Below are positions 62,770 through 64,000 of a stretch of DNA of 64,000 bases, one piece after another. Location of the stretch: positions 233,690-297,689 of the forward strand of contig FOBR01000003.1 in NCBI GenBank assembly GCA_900109895.1, written 5' to 3'. How positions within the stretch are numbered: position 1 is the first letter of the stretch; each line of letters starts with the position of its first letter. The DNA comes from a bacterium A37T11. Lineage in GTDB: Bacteria; Bacteroidota; Bacteroidia; Sphingobacteriales; Sphingobacteriaceae. Below the pieces are notes generated by a model, which ran no database searches, had not been told where the DNA came from, and worked only from the letters and a program-made list of their open reading frames with translations. A program made the translations under genes and the position numbers.

Positions 62770-62834
62770 TATCAAATAAATAAAAATATTCAAATTAAAA
62801 TTGATTTAATTTGAATATTTTTATTTATTTGATA
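62770..62834. repeat. 65-bp AT-only perfect inverted repeat
   Basis: The 30-bp arms at 62770-62799 and 62805-62834 are exact complements, starting TATCAAATAAATAAAAATAT and separated by 5 bp (ATTGA). They contain almost only A and T. The repeat lies upstream of the Rpn remnant in the 448-bp gene-free gap 62709-63156. It could be a terminator, a cruciform or the end of a mobile element. Confidence 0.75.
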
Positions 62835-62902
62835 TAATTTTTTCAATTATCTTTGGCTTCTTCGTTTCGATTTTAAATTCAATTTTAATCTCACACAAAA
62901 TT

Positions 62903-63032
62903 AACTCAGCCGGTCAATCGAACGGCATGGGGATAATAGCGTAGCGGTTTTCCCCGCCGTGAGATGAACGGCTGAGTTATGTATCATTACTGGTTGAGTT
63001 ATTAGATCATGACCGGTTGAGTTATTAGATCA
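62903..63032. repeat. Cluster of direct and inverted GGTTGAGTTATT units
   Basis: GGTTGAGTTATTAGATCAT is present twice without change (62992-63010 and 63014-63032). A diverged copy, CGGCTGAGTTATGTATCAT, is at 62969-62987. An inverted copy, AACTCAGCCG, at 62903-62912 pairs with 62969-62978, and between them ACGGC/GCCGT and GGGGA/TCCCC allow an inner stem. The cluster lies between two Rpn copies and no gene was seen in it. Confidence 0.65.
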
Positions 63033-63156
63033 TTGGTTAAATAATATGGAGTACCGAATATTTGAACTGGCATTAACTTAAACTTCATATAAAACAAAAA
63101 ATCACCCGGTGTTTTACAACGGATGATTTGTATAATGTATATAATTATAAATATAC

Positions 63157-63540
63157 TTAAAGTTTCTCCACAACACCAAGTGGTAAGTTTAAACTAGATG
63201 ATATAACATTTAATTCAACACCTGATTTCTTTAACGTTCTGGCACCTTCCAGTTTTTCAGCTTCTGCTCTGGCCTGTAGTTTGGCTATTTCCTGATCAGC
63301 CTTAGCACGCTCTTCACGACGACCCTGTTCCAAGCCTTGTTTTAGCTTAAAATCCAGGGCATTTTGATTATCCCATCGCTTTTTTAATTCCATATCGTAC
63401 AACATCCTTTCTTCGTCCGTTAAGTTATTATATTCAGCAATATTAAACAGTCGCTTAAAAACAGGTTTGTTAAGCACCCTTGGTAATTTTTTGAGCTTAC
63501 TCAGGTGCCGTAAAGAATAGAGCCAGTCGTCAAGATCTGT
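63157..63540 (-). pseudogene. Rpn-family (PDDEXK_2) 3' end, tandem duplicate
   Basis: The frame is open from 63540 to 63157 and a TAA stands directly before it, so only the last 127 residues exist. They contain LDDWLYSLRHLSKLKKLPRV, RLFNIAEYNNLTDEERMLYD, a coiled-coil (GLEQGRREERAKADQEIAKL) and the end LPLGVVEKL. The DNA is nearly the same as 63578-63994, which shows a tandem duplication of the 3' end of the neighbouring gene. Relative to that copy it lacks 33 bp in the coiled-coil. Probably not functional. Confidence 0.75.
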
Positions 63541-63577
63541 TTACGACAGATGATTTGTATTATGTATATAAATACAC

Positions 63578-64000
63578 TTAAAGTTTCTCCACAACTTCCA
63601 GCGGAAGGTGAAACTTCTCGGCTATTTGGTGATTACTTAGCACACATAGTTCTTTAATGGAACGAGCGGTTTCCAGTTTATCAGCTTCTGCTTTTAGTTT
63701 GTCAGCTTCCGCTTTATCCGCTCTGGCCTTCAGTTTGGTTATTTCCTGATCAGCCTTAGCACGTTCTTCACGACGACCCTGTTCCAAGCCTTGTTTTAGC
63801 TTAAAATCCATGGCATTTTGATTATCCCATCGCTTTTGTAATTCCGTATCGTACAACATCCTTTCTTCGTCCGTTAAGTTATTATATTCAGCAATATTAA
63901 ACAGTCGCTTAAAAACAGGTTTGTTAAGCACCCTTGGTAATTTTTTGAGCTTACTCAGGTGCCGTAAAGAATAGAGCCAGTCGTCAAGATCTGTTTCCAA
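63578..64000 (-). CDS. Rpn-family recombination-promoting nuclease/transposase, 3' part (cut by window edge)
   Basis: The gene continues past the right edge; 140 codons are visible. The family is recognised from DDWLYSLRHLSKLKKLPRVL and NLTDEERMLYDTELQKRWDN, as in PDDEXK_2 (Rpn-like) proteins, followed by a coiled-coil with the repeat KAEADKLKAEADKLE and the end LPLEVVEKL. The nuclease motifs would lie outside the window, so activity cannot be judged. It appears to be the parent of the partial copy at 63157-63540. Confidence 0.75.
   Translation of the reverse strand: METDLDDWLYSLRHLSKLKKLPRVLNKPVFKRLFNIAEYNNLTDEERMLYDTELQKRWDNQNAMDFKLKQGLEQGRREERAKADQEITKLKARADKAEADKLKAEADKLETARSIKELCVLSNHQIAEKFHLPLEVVEKL

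Overview
The window looks like a chromosomal segment of a Bacteroidota bacterium, most likely of the order Sphingobacteriales (Sphingobacteriaceae); the genus cannot be fixed. The evidence is four SusC/SusD (RagA/RagB) outer-membrane pairs, FecI-type sigma/FecR anti-sigma pairs upstream of STN-bearing SusC proteins, GldA/GldFG-type ABC genes, -7 boxes of the TAnnTTTG kind, and weak Shine-Dalgarno sites. No rRNA, tRNA or CRISPR array was seen.

Layout. 1-0.8 kb: tail of an HTH regulator and a truncated Rpn-type nuclease remnant that ends at a REP-like hairpin. 0.8-11 kb: housekeeping-like and metabolic genes (SDR, GH29 fucosidase, MBL hydrolase, recJ-lptB-GH3 operon, S24-type regulator, aldose epimerase lipoprotein). 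11-23.8 kb: a polysaccharide utilisation locus on the minus strand (SusC, SusD, PhyH dioxygenase, TIM-barrel isomerase, GH106-like rhamnosidase, two GH28-like beta-helix proteins) with a divergent AraC regulator; the enzymes point to a rhamnose/galacturonate-containing pectic glycan. 23.9-35.4 kb: ECF sigma, FecR, STN-SusC, SusD, GldA, fused GldFG and a TlpA-like thioredoxin. 35.7-44.3 kb: a second ECF sigma, FecR, STN-SusC, SusD, TlpA locus. 44.4-47.5 kb: lipoprotein, membrane protein, histidine kinase, response regulator and HTH gene. 47.6-51 kb: a TPR-like exported protein and a lipoprotein. 51.0-51.4 kb: a degenerate array with an exact 21-bp period. 51.5-53.7 kb: a small cassette whose topologies resemble holin, endolysin and unimolecular spanin. 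53.7-60.2 kb: MauE-like and DUF6520-like genes converging on a third TlpA-SusD-SusC locus whose TlpA-like gene is split. 60.3-64 kb: an unknown gene, two HTH regulators and several decayed Rpn-family copies among short repeats.

How the genes fit together. The three SusC/D loci with TlpA look like one paralogous system used several times: outer-membrane import plus an exported thioredoxin, twice under trans-envelope sigma control and once without it. The two FecR genes share an exact 328-bp block, a sign of recent gene conversion. The most unusual observations are the phased 21-bp array at 51.0-51.4 kb and the lysis-like cassette beside it, which has no phage structural genes nearby.
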